Shown here piece after piece: positions 19,217 through 28,972 of a stretch of DNA of 64,000 nt. The translations under genes were made by a program, and so were the position numbers. Numbering within the stretch: the first letter of the stretch is position 1; each line of letters opens with the position of its first letter. The notes below the pieces were generated by a model. It had not been told where the DNA came from. It did not search any database and saw only the letters and a list, made by a program, of their open reading frames with translations. Origin of the DNA: Lachnospiraceae bacterium (GTDB lineage: Bacteria > Bacillota > Clostridia > Lachnospirales > Lachnospiraceae); contig JAGBBM010000136.1 of the NCBI GenBank assembly GCA_017938485.1, positions 1-64,000 on the forward strand, in the 5' to 3' direction.

Positions 19217-20500
19217 ATGGATTCAAGAGATATAGTGCTTAGTATTCTTATGGATATTGAGACTAAAAATACATTTTCAAATATGGCAATATCCAAGGCA
19301 CTGTCAAAGAATCAGTTTGAGGATAAAAGGGAGAGAGCATTTATTACAAGACTTTCTGAAGGGATTATGGAACAGCGTATTACTTTGGACTATGTGATAA
19401 ATCAATTTTCTAAAACAAAGGTTAATAAATGTAAACCTCTAATTAGATGTTTGCTTAGAATGGGAACATATCAGATACTCTATATGGATTCTGTGCCTGA
19501 TAGTGCGGCTTGTAATGAGGCGGTTAAACTTGCAAAAAAACATGGGTTTTCAAGTTTATCAGGTTTTGTAAACGGGGTTCTTAGGAATATATCCAGAAAT
19601 AAAGACAATATTAAACAGCCATCAGAGGATGTAACCTCTGTGGATTATATTTCTGTAAAGTATTCAACTCCTAAATGGTTATGTGAAAAATTAAAAAAAG
19701 ACTATCCAGATAACTATACCAAGATACTTGAGGGTTGCTTTTTTGACAGAGATACGTCTATAAGAGTGAATACAACTAAGATATCAAAAGATGAATTAAA
19801 GCAGATGATTAGTGATTCTGGTATTACAGTTGAATATGGAGAGTATGATGATAAGGCTCTTCTTATAAGAGATTATGACTTTATTAAGAAGGTGCCGGGA
19901 TATAGACAAGGCTATTTTACCGTTCAGGACGAAAGTTCTATGTGTGCTGTAAGGACAGCAGGTATAAAACCAGGGAATACGGTTATAGATGTGTGCGCAG
20001 CACCTGGAGGAAAGACAACTTGTGCAGCGGAGTATATGAATGGTGAAGGCACAATCTATTCTATGGATATATCTGAAGATAAATTAGAGCTTATTGAGGA
20101 AAATGTGGATAGACTTGGTTTTACAAATGTGAATATAAGTTGCCATGATGCTACGATACCGCTTGATGATATGCAGGTGGATGTGGTCATAGCTGACGTA
20201 CCATGCTCAGGTCTTGGTATAATTGGCAGAAAAAATGATATAAAATATAGGCTTACAAAGGAACAGTTAGAAGAACTTGTTAGCTTGCAAAGGCGTATAT
20301 TGGATGTGGTTTCCGGTTATGTAAAAAAGGGCGGAAGATTACTCTTTAGCACCTGTACAATTAATCCGGATGAGAATCAGGAAAATGTAAAGTGGTTCCT
20401 TGAAAAATATAAGGATTTTTCTATGCAGGAGGAAAGACTATTTTTACAGGGTGTTGATAACTGTGATGGGTTTTATTATGCAGTTTTAAATAGAGGATAG
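19217..20500 (+). CDS. rsmB: 16S rRNA m5C967 methyltransferase
   Basis: The product has 427 residues and starts at ATG 19217 after AAGGAG. It has an N-terminal NusB-like RNA-binding domain (residues 1-140) and a C-terminal Rossmann methyltransferase. The SAM motif is VCAAPGGKTT near residues 258-267. The two active-site cysteines are in DVPCSGLG (near 323-330) and FSTCTINP (near 375-382). Length fits the family. Confidence 0.95.
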   Translation: MDSRDIVLSILMDIETKNTFSNMAISKALSKNQFEDKRERAFITRLSEGIMEQRITLDYVINQFSKTKVNKCKPLIRCLLRMGTYQILYMDSVPDSAACNEAVKLAKKHGFSSLSGFVNGVLRNISRNKDNIKQPSEDVTSVDYISVKYSTPKWLCEKLKKDYPDNYTKILEGCFFDRDTSIRVNTTKISKDELKQMISDSGITVEYGEYDDKALLIRDYDFIKKVPGYRQGYFTVQDESSMCAVRTAGIKPGNTVIDVCAAPGGKTTCAAEYMNGEGTIYSMDISEDKLELIEENVDRLGFTNVNISCHDATIPLDDMQVDVVIADVPCSGLGIIGRKNDIKYRLTKEQLEELVSLQRRILDVVSGYVKKGGRLLFSTCTINPDENQENVKWFLEKYKDFSMQEERLFLQGVDNCDGFYYAVLNRG

Positions 20501-20507
20501 ATATACT

Positions 20508-21554
20508 ATGGATATTAAATCAATGTATTTAACTGAATTAGAGACCTTTATTAAAGAAAAGGGATATCCTGCCTTTAGGGCAAAGCAGATTTTTAGCTGG
20601 ATGCACGAAAAGTATGTAGCTAAGGTAGAGGATATGACTAATCTTCCTAAAAACTTAAGAGAAGATATAATAAAGTTTGGATTTGTAACCATCGAAGAGG
20701 AAACCAGACAGGTGTCTAAAAAAGATGGCACTATCAAATTTTTGTATAGACTTAATGATGGTCAGATGATTGAAACTGTATTTATGAAATATAGTTATGG
20801 TAATTCCATATGTATATCTTCTCAAGCAGGATGCAGAATGGGGTGCAAGTTTTGTGCATCAACTATCGGTGGTTTGGTGCGTAATCTTACAGCGTCTGAG
20901 ATGCTTGAACAGGTTTATGCAACCATGAGGCTTACAGGAGAAAGAATATCTAACATAGTTGTCATGGGTACAGGAGAGCCGTTAGATAACTATGATAATC
21001 TCATTCGATTCATAAAGCTTATATCTGAAGAGAAGGGATACAACATAAGCCAAAGAGGAATTACTGTATCAAGTTGTGGTATTGTTCCTCGTATATATGA
21101 CTTGGCAAAGGAAAAACTTTCAATTACATTTGCACTTTCCCTGCATGCGCCTACAGATGAGGAGAGAAAAGAGCTTATGCCTATAGCTCATCAGTATACC
21201 TTAGAGGAAACAATTAAGGCATGTAAGGATTATTTTCAGGAGACAGGAAGAAGGATTACTTTTGAATATAGTCTTGTAAAGGGGAAAAATGATGGTGAAG
21301 AACAGGCACTTAAGCTTGCTAAATTACTTAAAGGTATAAATTGCCATGTGAATCTTATACCTATAAACCCTATAAATGAAAGGGATTTTAAGCGAAGCGA
21401 TGAGGATTCTGTCGAAAAATTTAAATTAATACTTGAAAAAAAATCAATAAATGGTACTATAAGAAGGAGTGTGGGCAGTGATATCGATGCTGCCTGTGGT
21501 CAGTTGAGGAGAAAACACGCTGTAATAAGTCAGGAGGAATCTAATGAGGTCTAG
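20508..21554 (+). CDS. rlmN: Dual-specificity rRNA/tRNA m2A methyltransferase RlmN
   Basis: The product has 348 residues and starts at ATG 20508. RlmN is a radical-SAM enzyme that methylates C2 of A2503 in 23S rRNA and of A37 in some tRNAs. The 4Fe-4S motif CRMGCKFC is near residues 108-115, the MGTGEPLDN motif follows, and the C-terminal mechanistic cysteine is in DIDAACGQL near 330. The last 11 bases overlap stp, which suggests coupled translation. Confidence 0.96.
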   Translation: MDIKSMYLTELETFIKEKGYPAFRAKQIFSWMHEKYVAKVEDMTNLPKNLREDIIKFGFVTIEEETRQVSKKDGTIKFLYRLNDGQMIETVFMKYSYGNSICISSQAGCRMGCKFCASTIGGLVRNLTASEMLEQVYATMRLTGERISNIVVMGTGEPLDNYDNLIRFIKLISEEKGYNISQRGITVSSCGIVPRIYDLAKEKLSITFALSLHAPTDEERKELMPIAHQYTLEETIKACKDYFQETGRRITFEYSLVKGKNDGEEQALKLAKLLKGINCHVNLIPINPINERDFKRSDEDSVEKFKLILEKKSINGTIRRSVGSDIDAACGQLRRKHAVISQEESNEV

Positions 21555-22263
21555 TGGAAAAACTGATACTGGAAGCAAGAGAAAAAGCAACCAGGATAGT
21601 ATATTTTTTTGTGACAAGCCAGTAGGTCCATTATCCAATTTATATATTGTGGCTGACGGTATGGGAGGTCACAGAGCAGGAGATATGGCATCTAGGATGG
21701 CGATAGACATCACTGTGGAATTCATAAAAAAATCAACATTAGAAAATCCTATAGCTATAATGAAGAGGGCTATGATATTTGCCAATAACGAGATATATAA
21801 GGCAGCCAATAATGACCCTGACTTAAGTGGTATGGGAACTACTATGGTTGCAGCCGTTGTTCAAGACAACAAATTATATGTTGCCAATGTGGGTGATAGT
21901 AGACTTTACATAGTGGGCAATGATATAAAACAGATTACTATGGATCACTCTTTAGTAGAAGAATTGATTCGAAATGGTGAGTTAGAGAGAAAGAAAGGGC
22001 GTAATCATCCAGAAAAGAACATTATAACTAAGGCTATGGGTTCTAAGGACGAGGTGATACCGGACTTTTTTGAAATAGATTTTAATCCTGAGGATAAGAT
22101 ATTACTTTGTTCAGATGGATTATCTAATATGGTAGAAGATGACGAGATAAGAGATATTATAGTTGATCACACTAATTTAGAGAAGACAACTGAAGCACTT
22201 GTAGATAGAGCCAATTACTATGGTGGCTCAGATAATATATCTGTAGTCGTTATATCAATATAA
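21544..22263 (+). CDS. stp: PP2C-family Ser/Thr phosphatase, partner of PrkC
   Basis: The product has 239 residues; ATG 21544 lies inside the rlmN end, with CAGGAGG before it. It is a metal-dependent phosphatase that reverses PASTA-kinase phosphorylation. PP2C metal motifs are present: RKSNQDS near residues 14-20, VADGMGGH near 36-43, GTTMVAAVV near 99-107, NVGDSRLYI near 115-123, LCSDGLSN near 189-196 and the final SDNISVV. The next gene is the kinase, which is the standard pairing. Confidence 0.95.
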   Translation: MRSSGKTDTGSKRKSNQDSIFFCDKPVGPLSNLYIVADGMGGHRAGDMASRMAIDITVEFIKKSTLENPIAIMKRAMIFANNEIYKAANNDPDLSGMGTTMVAAVVQDNKLYVANVGDSRLYIVGNDIKQITMDHSLVEELIRNGELERKKGRNHPEKNIITKAMGSKDEVIPDFFEIDFNPEDKILLCSDGLSNMVEDDEIRDIIVDHTNLEKTTEALVDRANYYGGSDNISVVVISI

Positions 22264-22300
22264 AACGATTAAGGGATTGAATAGAGAAAGGGTAATAAAG

Positions 22301-24559
22301 ATGTTAAAACCAGGAATGATATTGTGTGATAGATATGAGATACTTGAGGTGGTTGGTGCCGGCGGTATGTCAATTGTGTACAAAGCAAGATGTCACAGAC
22401 TTAATAGAAATGTAGCAATAAAGGTTCTTAAACCAGAATTTTCTAATGATAAGAATTTTGTTACAAAGTTTAGAGTTGAAGCTCAGGCTTCAGCAGGTCT
22501 TTCACATCCAAACATTGTAAATGTATATGATGTATATGACGATGACGGAATGTACTTTATTGTAATGGAACTTGTGGATGGTATCACATTAAAAGAGTAT
22601 ATTGAGCAGTATGGTAGACTTAATATGGACAAGGCTCTCGATTTTGCTATTCAGATAGCATCAGGTCTTGAGGCAGCTCATGAGAGTCATATCATACATA
22701 GAGATATTAAGCCTCAGAACATTATTGTGTCTAAAAATGGTAACATTAAGGTTACTGATTTTGGTATTGCTAAGGCTGCAACATCTAACACACTTACATC
22801 AGGAGCTATGGGCAGTGTTCATTACATTTCACCAGAACAGGCTCGTGGTGGTTTTAGTGATGAAAGAAGTGATATATATTCACTTGGTATTACTATGTAT
22901 GAGATGGTTACAGGTAGAGTTCCTTTTGAGGGAGATAACAATGTATCTGTTGCCCTTATGCATATCCAAAATGAGATGATATCTCCAAGACAATACTATC
23001 CTGATATATATTCAAGCTTTGAGAAGGTTATCTTAAAGGCTACACAGAAAAAGCCAGAGAGAAGATATCTTACTGCAAGTGCGCTTATTGCAGATTTAAA
23101 AAGAGTTCAGAACAATCCTAACATAGATATAGTAGTGGCTCCTACAGCTATTACTAACAGTCCAACTCAGGAGTGGACAAAGGAGGATGTACAGGCAATT
23201 CGTGATGGAAGTGCTTACAAGGATCCATATGACAACAGTCAGCTTAATGCATTTGCTGTTAATCCACCTGTACAAAATGATATGGGTGAGCTTCGCCCAA
23301 TAGGTGGCATATCACCAATTCCTGTAAATAATCAAAGAATCAATCAGATGATAGATGATTCTTTTAATGATGATTACGATTATGAGGATGAATACGAAGA
23401 AGAACAACAGCAACCAGTAAAGCCTCGTGCTAGTGTTAAGAAGATTCAGGATGATTATGAGGAAGACGAGGATGAGGATGATGGCGAAATTGACCCAAGC
23501 CTTAAGAAGGCGGTTACTATCGCCGGTATAGCTACAGCAGTTGTTATAGCTATTGTTCTTATGGTGGTTCTCGGTAATGTACTTGGATGGTTTAGTGGTG
23601 GTAAAAAGAAAGACAAAACCACTGATGCTACAACATCAGAAACTACAGATTTAGTAATGATAGATGTGCTTGATTATTCTGAGCAGAAGGCTCTCGATAT
23701 GCTTGAGAAGGCTGGCTTTAAAAATGTAAAGGTAGAAAAAATTACAAGCGAGGATGTACCGGAAGGATATGTTGTAGATCAGAGTGTTAAGCCAAATGAT
23801 GCAATTCCTGCCGAATCAGAGATTATTATATATGTAAGTGGTGGAGCAGAGCAGTTAGAGGTTCCAAATGTTGAAGGTTATTCAGATGCACAGGCGTGTC
23901 AGATGATAACTGAGGCAGGCTTTAAGGTTAAGCATGCATATGCTTTTGATGACGAAGTTGAAAAAGATTTTGTAATTATGCAGTCACCAGCAGCAGGAGA
24001 GATGGCAGCAGCAGACTCTGAAATTATAATAACAGTAAGTAATGGTCCGGAGGATAAGGAAGTACCTGTACCTAACCTTTATGGACTTACAGAGCAGCAG
24101 GCAAAGGATGCGCTTGAATCCGTTAATCTTAAGCCTGGTACAGTAAGCTCAGAGAATGATGAAACTATGCCAGCTGGACAGGTTATAAGTCAGTCAGTTG
24201 TTCAGGGTACACCTCTTACAGAGGGTGCAACTGTAGATTTCGTTGTTAGTGAGGGACCAGAAGAAAAGGTTACTATGTATACTGCAAATATATCTGGAAC
24301 AGTTACTTGTAACGATGCATCCTTAGATGGAACAGCAGTTACTGTACAGATTCGTTATGACGGTGTGACTGTATCTGAGCAGACAATAACAGTTACTGCA
24401 GGAACACCAAATTCGGTTTCAGGCTCTAAGTCTGGTCTTGAAAATCAAGGTGGTAAAGCAGATATAATTATCATTGATGCAAATGGAAGTAATGTTACAG
24501 CACAGTTTTCATGTTCTACATCTGTAACTTACGATGAGTTTGAGGAACCACAGGAATAA
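22301..24559 (+). CDS. prkC: PASTA-domain Ser/Thr protein kinase
   Basis: I choose ATG 22301 (752 residues) over the in-frame TTG at 22277; AAAGGG lies upstream and MLKPGMILCDRYEI fits the family. The cytoplasmic kinase domain spans about residues 8-270, with GAGGMSIVYKA, HRDIKPQNII and TDFGIAKA motifs. An acidic linker (about 340-395) precedes one transmembrane segment near 402-425. Three PASTA repeats follow at about 450-650. These bind muropeptides or lipid II outside the cell. An extra C-terminal beta-rich stretch of about 95 residues is not a PASTA domain. The kinase regulates cell-wall growth, division or spore revival in relatives. The stop abuts rsgA. Confidence 0.95.
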   Translation: MLKPGMILCDRYEILEVVGAGGMSIVYKARCHRLNRNVAIKVLKPEFSNDKNFVTKFRVEAQASAGLSHPNIVNVYDVYDDDGMYFIVMELVDGITLKEYIEQYGRLNMDKALDFAIQIASGLEAAHESHIIHRDIKPQNIIVSKNGNIKVTDFGIAKAATSNTLTSGAMGSVHYISPEQARGGFSDERSDIYSLGITMYEMVTGRVPFEGDNNVSVALMHIQNEMISPRQYYPDIYSSFEKVILKATQKKPERRYLTASALIADLKRVQNNPNIDIVVAPTAITNSPTQEWTKEDVQAIRDGSAYKDPYDNSQLNAFAVNPPVQNDMGELRPIGGISPIPVNNQRINQMIDDSFNDDYDYEDEYEEEQQQPVKPRASVKKIQDDYEEDEDEDDGEIDPSLKKAVTIAGIATAVVIAIVLMVVLGNVLGWFSGGKKKDKTTDATTSETTDLVMIDVLDYSEQKALDMLEKAGFKNVKVEKITSEDVPEGYVVDQSVKPNDAIPAESEIIIYVSGGAEQLEVPNVEGYSDAQACQMITEAGFKVKHAYAFDDEVEKDFVIMQSPAAGEMAAADSEIIITVSNGPEDKEVPVPNLYGLTEQQAKDALESVNLKPGTVSSENDETMPAGQVISQSVVQGTPLTEGATVDFVVSEGPEEKVTMYTANISGTVTCNDASLDGTAVTVQIRYDGVTVSEQTITVTAGTPNSVSGSKSGLENQGGKADIIIIDANGSNVTAQFSCSTSVTYDEFEEPQE

Positions 24560-25459
24560 ATGCAGGGAAAGATTATAAAAGGGGTAGGTGGATTCTATTA
24601 TATCCACCTACCTGATAATAGAATTTTTGAATGTAAGGCAAAGGGTGCCTTCAGAAAAGACAATATTAAACCCACTGTGGGTGATAATGTGGAGATTGAT
24701 ATAATCAGTGAGGATGACTTGACTGGTAATATAGTCTCTATTTTGTCGAGAACAAATAGTTTGATTCGCCCATCCGTTGCCAATGTTGATCAGGCAGTCA
24801 TTATATTTGCACTGTCTAATCCAGAACCTAACTATAATTTATTGGATAGATTCTTAATTATGATGGATGCACAGGATGTAAAAACCATTATATGTTTGAA
24901 TAAGTCCGATTTGGTGAGTGAAGAACAGGCGAATTCAATAAAAGATATTTATGAAAGATGTGGTTATGATGTAATCATAACCTCTACTTATTCTAGGGAA
25001 GATTCTAGGTATTCATCAGATGGTATATCAGTCTTAAAAGAATTACTCAAGGGAAAAACTACAGTATTTGCCGGCCCTTCAGGAGTGGGTAAATCTTCAA
25101 TGCTTAATATATTTAATCCAAATGTTATGGCACAAACAGGAGAAATAAGCGAGAAGATTAAGCGTGGAAAGCATACTACCAGACATTCTGAGCTTATCTG
25201 TGTAGGGAAAGATACATTTATTATGGATACTCCTGGATTCAGCTCTTTGTACGTAGAAGATATGGAACCAGAGGAATTAAAGAATTACTATAATGAGTTT
25301 AATGAGTACAGTGAGGGATGTCGTTTTAATGGTTGTGTTCACATAAATGAACCAGATTGTAAGGTGAAGGAAGCACTTTACAACAACCATATAAGTACCT
25401 TGCGATATGATAACTATAAACAGTTATATGAAGAATTAAAAAATAAAAGGAGATGGTAA
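24560..25459 (+). CDS. rsgA: Ribosome small-subunit GTPase RsgA
   Basis: The product has 299 residues; ATG 24560 follows the prkC stop with no gap. RsgA is a circularly permuted GTPase that checks late 30S maturation. The G4 motif NKSD (near residues 112-115) comes before G1 (GPSGVGKSS, near 171-179) and G3 (DTPGF). The C-terminal zinc site is C-x5-C-x-H-x6-C (CRFNGCVH, then PDC). An N-terminal OB fold is present. In B. subtilis the same order (prpC-prkC-cpgA-rpe-thiN) occurs and CpgA is a PrkC substrate. Confidence 0.96.
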   Translation: MQGKIIKGVGGFYYIHLPDNRIFECKAKGAFRKDNIKPTVGDNVEIDIISEDDLTGNIVSILSRTNSLIRPSVANVDQAVIIFALSNPEPNYNLLDRFLIMMDAQDVKTIICLNKSDLVSEEQANSIKDIYERCGYDVIITSTYSREDSRYSSDGISVLKELLKGKTTVFAGPSGVGKSSMLNIFNPNVMAQTGEISEKIKRGKHTTRHSELICVGKDTFIMDTPGFSSLYVEDMEPEELKNYYNEFNEYSEGCRFNGCVHINEPDCKVKEALYNNHISTLRYDNYKQLYEELKNKRRW

Positions 25460-25460
25460 T

Positions 25461-26111
25461 ATGAATATTCTTTCACCTTCTTTATTATCCGTCAATTTTA
25501 ATAACATTGAAGCAGATGCCAAGGTTTTAGATGCCTCCGGTGTAAAGTGGTATCACCTTGATGTTATGGATGGACATTTTGTAAAGAATATATCTTTTGG
25601 ACCACCAGTCATAGAGTGTATAAGAAAGATTACAGATAGTTTTTTTGATGTACATCTTATGGTTAAAGAGCCGATTAGATATATAGATACTTTTAGAAAG
25701 GTTGGTGCAGACCTTATTACTGTGCATTATGAGGCTTGTGAAAATCTTGATGAAACATTGGAAGCTATTAGAAAATCGGGAGCAAAAATTGGCCTTGCAA
25801 TTAATCCTGACACACCAGCTAATGCGGTTAAGGATTATATAGAAAAAGTAGATATGATACTTGTAATGAGTGTATATCCAGGCTTTGGTGGACAAAAGTT
25901 TATGCCAATTGCCCTTGAAAAGATTAAAGATATAAGAAACTGGGCAAATGAACAAGGTAAGGATTTGCTCGTTGAGGTTGATGGAGGAATTAACCTTGAC
26001 AATGTTACTACAGTTATAGAGGCTGGAGCAAACGTAATAGTTGCTGGCTCAGCGGTTTTCAAGGATGATATAGCTTATAATGTGAAGGCGTTTATGGATA
26101 AGATGTCATAA
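25461..26111 (+). CDS. rpe: Ribulose-phosphate 3-epimerase
   Basis: The product has 216 residues and starts at ATG 25461, two bases after rsgA, with AAAGGAGAT inside the rsgA end. It interconverts ribulose-5-phosphate and xylulose-5-phosphate. The TIM-barrel motifs are intact: SPSLLSVN, HLDVMDGHFVKN (metal ligands), VHLMV, VMSVYPGFGGQKF and VEVDGGI, then AGSAVF for phosphate binding. Length is normal. Confidence 0.97.
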   Translation: MNILSPSLLSVNFNNIEADAKVLDASGVKWYHLDVMDGHFVKNISFGPPVIECIRKITDSFFDVHLMVKEPIRYIDTFRKVGADLITVHYEACENLDETLEAIRKSGAKIGLAINPDTPANAVKDYIEKVDMILVMSVYPGFGGQKFMPIALEKIKDIRNWANEQGKDLLVEVDGGINLDNVTTVIEAGANVIVAGSAVFKDDIAYNVKAFMDKMS

Positions 26112-26131
26112 ATGAGACGAGGAAAGTATAA

Positions 26132-26779
26132 GTGGATAATATTATTATTGTAACCGGAGGAACCATTCAAGATGATTTGCTTTTGCAGGTTATGAATGAT
26201 TATAATGGTTCTTATATTATCGGGGTAGATAAGGGCATAGAGACATTGTATAGATTAGGGATTGATGCTGATTTAGTATTAGGTGACTTTGACTCGGCAT
26301 CAGCTGATATAAGGATTTATTATGAAAATCACCCTAATATAATTGTTTTACAACCTGAAAAAGATTTTACAGACACACACGTAGCTGTTTTAGAGGCACT
26401 TAAGCAAAATCCATCAAGGGTTATTTTGGTGGGAGCTACAGGAACTCGCATAGACCATATGCTTGCCAATATAAATATGCTTAAACTGTGTCTTGAAAAA
26501 AAGGTTGATGCATTCATCGTTGATGACAATAACCGCATAAGAATGATAGATAAGCAGTGTAAGATTGAGAAAAAAACATTGTACGGAAAATACATTTCCT
26601 GCATACCTTTTTCTGATAAGGTTACAGGCATAACCCTTAAAGGGTTTAAGTATCCCCTTACAGATGCTACTATGATAAAAGAAGATTCCCTAGGAATCAG
26701 CAACGAATTAAGAGAGGAGGAAGGTCTCATTACCATAGATACAGGTTATCTTTTAGTAATGGAGACTAAAGATTCATGA
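26132..26779 (+). CDS. thiN: Thiamine pyrophosphokinase
   Basis: The product has 215 residues and starts at GTG 26132 after GAGGAAAG. It makes thiamine pyrophosphate from thiamine and ATP. The family motifs GVDKGIETL, LVLGDFDSA, QPEKDFTDTH and GATGTRIDHMLANI are present. Its place after rpe is conserved in Firmicutes. The stop overlaps the putP start (ATGA). I saw no TPP riboswitch upstream; the gene is read as part of the long cluster. Confidence 0.95.
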   Translation: MDNIIIVTGGTIQDDLLLQVMNDYNGSYIIGVDKGIETLYRLGIDADLVLGDFDSASADIRIYYENHPNIIVLQPEKDFTDTHVAVLEALKQNPSRVILVGATGTRIDHMLANINMLKLCLEKKVDAFIVDDNNRIRMIDKQCKIEKKTLYGKYISCIPFSDKVTGITLKGFKYPLTDATMIKEDSLGISNELREEEGLITIDTGYLLVMETKDS

Positions 26780-28320
26780 CAGGATGGATTTTACTTGCGT
26801 TCGCTGTTTATATGCTTGGTATGATTATCATTGGAGCAACAACAGCAAAAAAGAATAAGAACGCAGATGATTATTTTTTAGGGGGAAGAAACCTTGGTGG
26901 CTGGGTTGCAGCTCTTTCAGCTCAGGCTTCTGATATGAGTGGATGGCTTCTTATGGGACTTCCAGGTTGTATATATGCCTATGGTACTAATCAGGCATGG
27001 ATTGCCATTGGACTTTTTATTGGTACAGTTTTAAACTGGCTTTTTATATCAGGTAGACTTAGAAGATATACTATAAAAGCTGGCAATGCAATGACTATAC
27101 CAGAGTATTTAAGTAACAGATTTAGAGATAAGCACAACATACTTAAGGCGATTTCTGCAATTGTTATAGTTGTATTTTTCCTTGTATATACTGCATCTGC
27201 TTTTGCAGCAGGTGGTAAACTTTTTGATTTGGTTACTGACCTTGACTATCATCAGGCACTTACCCTTGGCGCAGTTGTAATTTTAGCGTATACTTTCCTT
27301 GGAGGCTTCCTTGCTGTATGTAAGACAGATTTTATCCAAGGTATGCTTATGCTTGTTGCAATACTTGCAGTACCTATGATTGCGGTAATGCTTATGGGTA
27401 CTGGAAATATTATACCTAACCTTATTGACAGTGGTCTTACTGTTGATGCAAAGGATTATCTTAATATTTTTTCTGTTGATGGAGAGCCTATAGGGGCTAT
27501 GAGTGTTGCATCACAGCTTGCTTGGGGACTTGGATATTGTGGTATGCCACACATTCTTGTTAGATTTATGGCAATTAAGGATGAAAAGGAACTTTCTAAA
27601 TCTAAGAAAATTGGTATTGTATGGGTCCTTCTTTCACTTTCTGTTGCCTGTGTTATAGGTGTGATTGGTAGAGCATATCTTTTCCCAAAGGTACTTGGAG
27701 AGACAAATGCAGAATATGAGAATGTGTTTATAGAGATGATTATGAAGGTGTTTATGGAGGATACAAATCTTGTATTTATCGGTGGCCTTTTACTTTGTGC
27801 TGTACTTGCAGCTATAATGTCTACAGCAGATTCACAGCTTCTTGTTTCTTCATCAGCCGTAGCAAATGACTTGTGTCATGGAGTGTTCTTTAAGAAACTT
27901 ACTGAGAAACAGGTTCTTGTTATTGCAAAAGTAACAGTTATTATAATCGCAATAATTGCATATATAATTGCTTGGAATCCAAATTCAAGTATTATGCTTC
28001 TTGTGTCTGATGCTTGGGCAGGTCTTGGTAGTGCATTTGGTCCAACTATACTTATGTCTCTTTATTGGAAGAGAACTAATATATATGGTGCAGCCGCAGG
28101 TATGATTAGTGGTGGTCTTACAGTTATTATCTGGGATTATATTAAGTTTATAGATATGGCTGGTGAGAAGGTTACTCTTGGTACATATACAGGTGCATAT
28201 TCACTTTTAATAGGATTCTTCGTAAGCTTGCTCTTTATCCTTGTTGTTTCACTTGTAACACCAAAGGTAGATGATGAAGTTATAAAAGAATTTGAAGATG
28301 TAAAAAATGGAAATGTATAG
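26776..28320 (+). CDS. putP: Sodium/proline symporter
   Basis: The product has 514 residues, with about 13 hydrophobic segments, and starts at ATG 26776, overlapping thiN by 4 bases. It is a member of the sodium:solute symporter family (SSS). The signature near the start (ADDYFLGGRNLGGWVAALSA) and SDMSGWLLMGLPG, with the sodium-site serines, match PutP closely. STADSQLLVSSSAVANDL is the conserved TM8-9 region. Substrate assignment to proline is from motif resemblance. It is the last gene of the cluster and ends at a strong terminator. Confidence 0.9.
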   Translation: MTGWILLAFAVYMLGMIIIGATTAKKNKNADDYFLGGRNLGGWVAALSAQASDMSGWLLMGLPGCIYAYGTNQAWIAIGLFIGTVLNWLFISGRLRRYTIKAGNAMTIPEYLSNRFRDKHNILKAISAIVIVVFFLVYTASAFAAGGKLFDLVTDLDYHQALTLGAVVILAYTFLGGFLAVCKTDFIQGMLMLVAILAVPMIAVMLMGTGNIIPNLIDSGLTVDAKDYLNIFSVDGEPIGAMSVASQLAWGLGYCGMPHILVRFMAIKDEKELSKSKKIGIVWVLLSLSVACVIGVIGRAYLFPKVLGETNAEYENVFIEMIMKVFMEDTNLVFIGGLLLCAVLAAIMSTADSQLLVSSSAVANDLCHGVFFKKLTEKQVLVIAKVTVIIIAIIAYIIAWNPNSSIMLLVSDAWAGLGSAFGPTILMSLYWKRTNIYGAAAGMISGGLTVIIWDYIKFIDMAGEKVTLGTYTGAYSLLIGFFVSLLFILVVSLVTPKVDDEVIKEFEDVKNGNV

Positions 28321-28328
28321 ATAAACAA

Positions 28329-28372
28329 AAAACGAAATGCCGGCAAATAAAACCGGCATTTCGTTTTGTATA
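28329..28372. terminator. Intrinsic terminator after putP
   Basis: A perfect 15-bp stem (28329-28343 with 28353-28367; core AAATGCCGG) and a 9-base loop, with A-rich left and T-rich right flanks, so it could work on both strands. It closes the yicC-putP transcription unit. Confidence 0.88.
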
Positions 28373-28446
28373 ATTTAAAGAGAGGATTTATGAAAAAAAA
28401 CTATACTTGTATTATAAAGTGAAATTATGAACAAAGTTTAAACAGA

Positions 28447-28479
28447 TTGACAACTTTATGTAAAAAAACTATGTAAAAT
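28447..28479 (+). promoter_or_regulatory. Possible promoter of plus-strand rlmH
   Basis: A perfect TTGACA at 28447-28452. The -10 is uncertain: TATGTA is 17 bases away, and TAAAAT (28474-28479) is a better word but 21 bases away. It lies about 45 bases before the rlmH start in the gap after the putP terminator. Confidence 0.4.
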
Positions 28480-28519
28480 ATGACTTTAATTGTTAATAAA
28501 GTGGCTATAGAGGTGGGAT

Positions 28520-28972
28520 TTGGAGTATATCAAGTTAATTGTAGTTGGAAAACTAAAAGAAGATTATTTAAAAAACAAAGCCTTTGAATACGAAAGACTG
28601 ATTGAAAAAAAGAATAAAATAAAGGTTATAGAACTTTTGGATGAGAGTATACCTAAGAATGCAAAAGAGTCTATCAATGGGATAGTTAAAGAAAAAGAAG
28701 GAGATAAAATATTAGAACAAATTAAAAATACGGACTATGTTATAGCTCTTTGTATAGATGGAAAAGTGACTACGTCAGAAAAACTAAGAGAGATTGTTAA
28801 CAAAGGGAAAAGTAAGACCAATGGTGATGTTGTGTTTGTCATAGGTGGCTCCCTTGGATTAGATGACAGAGTTGTAAAAAGAGCAAATGAAAAAATAAGT
28901 TTTTCCAAAATGACATTCCCACACCAACTTATGAGAATTATGTTATTGGAACAAATGGCAACTTATTTATGA
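28520..28972 (+). CDS. rlmH: RlmH-type 23S rRNA pseudouridine-1915 methyltransferase lacking the C-terminal tail
   Basis: The product has 150 residues and starts at TTG 28520 behind AGAGGTGGG. RlmH is a SPOUT-fold enzyme that methylates N3 of pseudouridine 1915 in 23S rRNA as a homodimer. The N-terminus (IKLIVVGKLKEDYL), the SAM-binding loop GGSLGL (residues 109-114) and SFSKMTFPHQLMRIMLLEQ (residues 127-145) are typical. After LEQ the protein ends MATYL, where family members have about 15 more residues of the type YRA...PYHK. That tail takes part in the composite active site. No other frame downstream on this strand restores it. Its 3' end overlaps by 10 bases the end of a second RlmH-like gene on the minus strand, which does carry the tail. 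Confidence 0.88.
   Translation: MEYIKLIVVGKLKEDYLKNKAFEYERLIEKKNKIKVIELLDESIPKNAKESINGIVKEKEGDKILEQIKNTDYVIALCIDGKVTTSEKLREIVNKGKSKTNGDVVFVIGGSLGLDDRVVKRANEKISFSKMTFPHQLMRIMLLEQMATYL

Noticed and set aside
25461..26140. TPP riboswitch before thiN
   Set aside because: The gap before thiN is about 20 bases and lies within a tight operon; there is no room for one.
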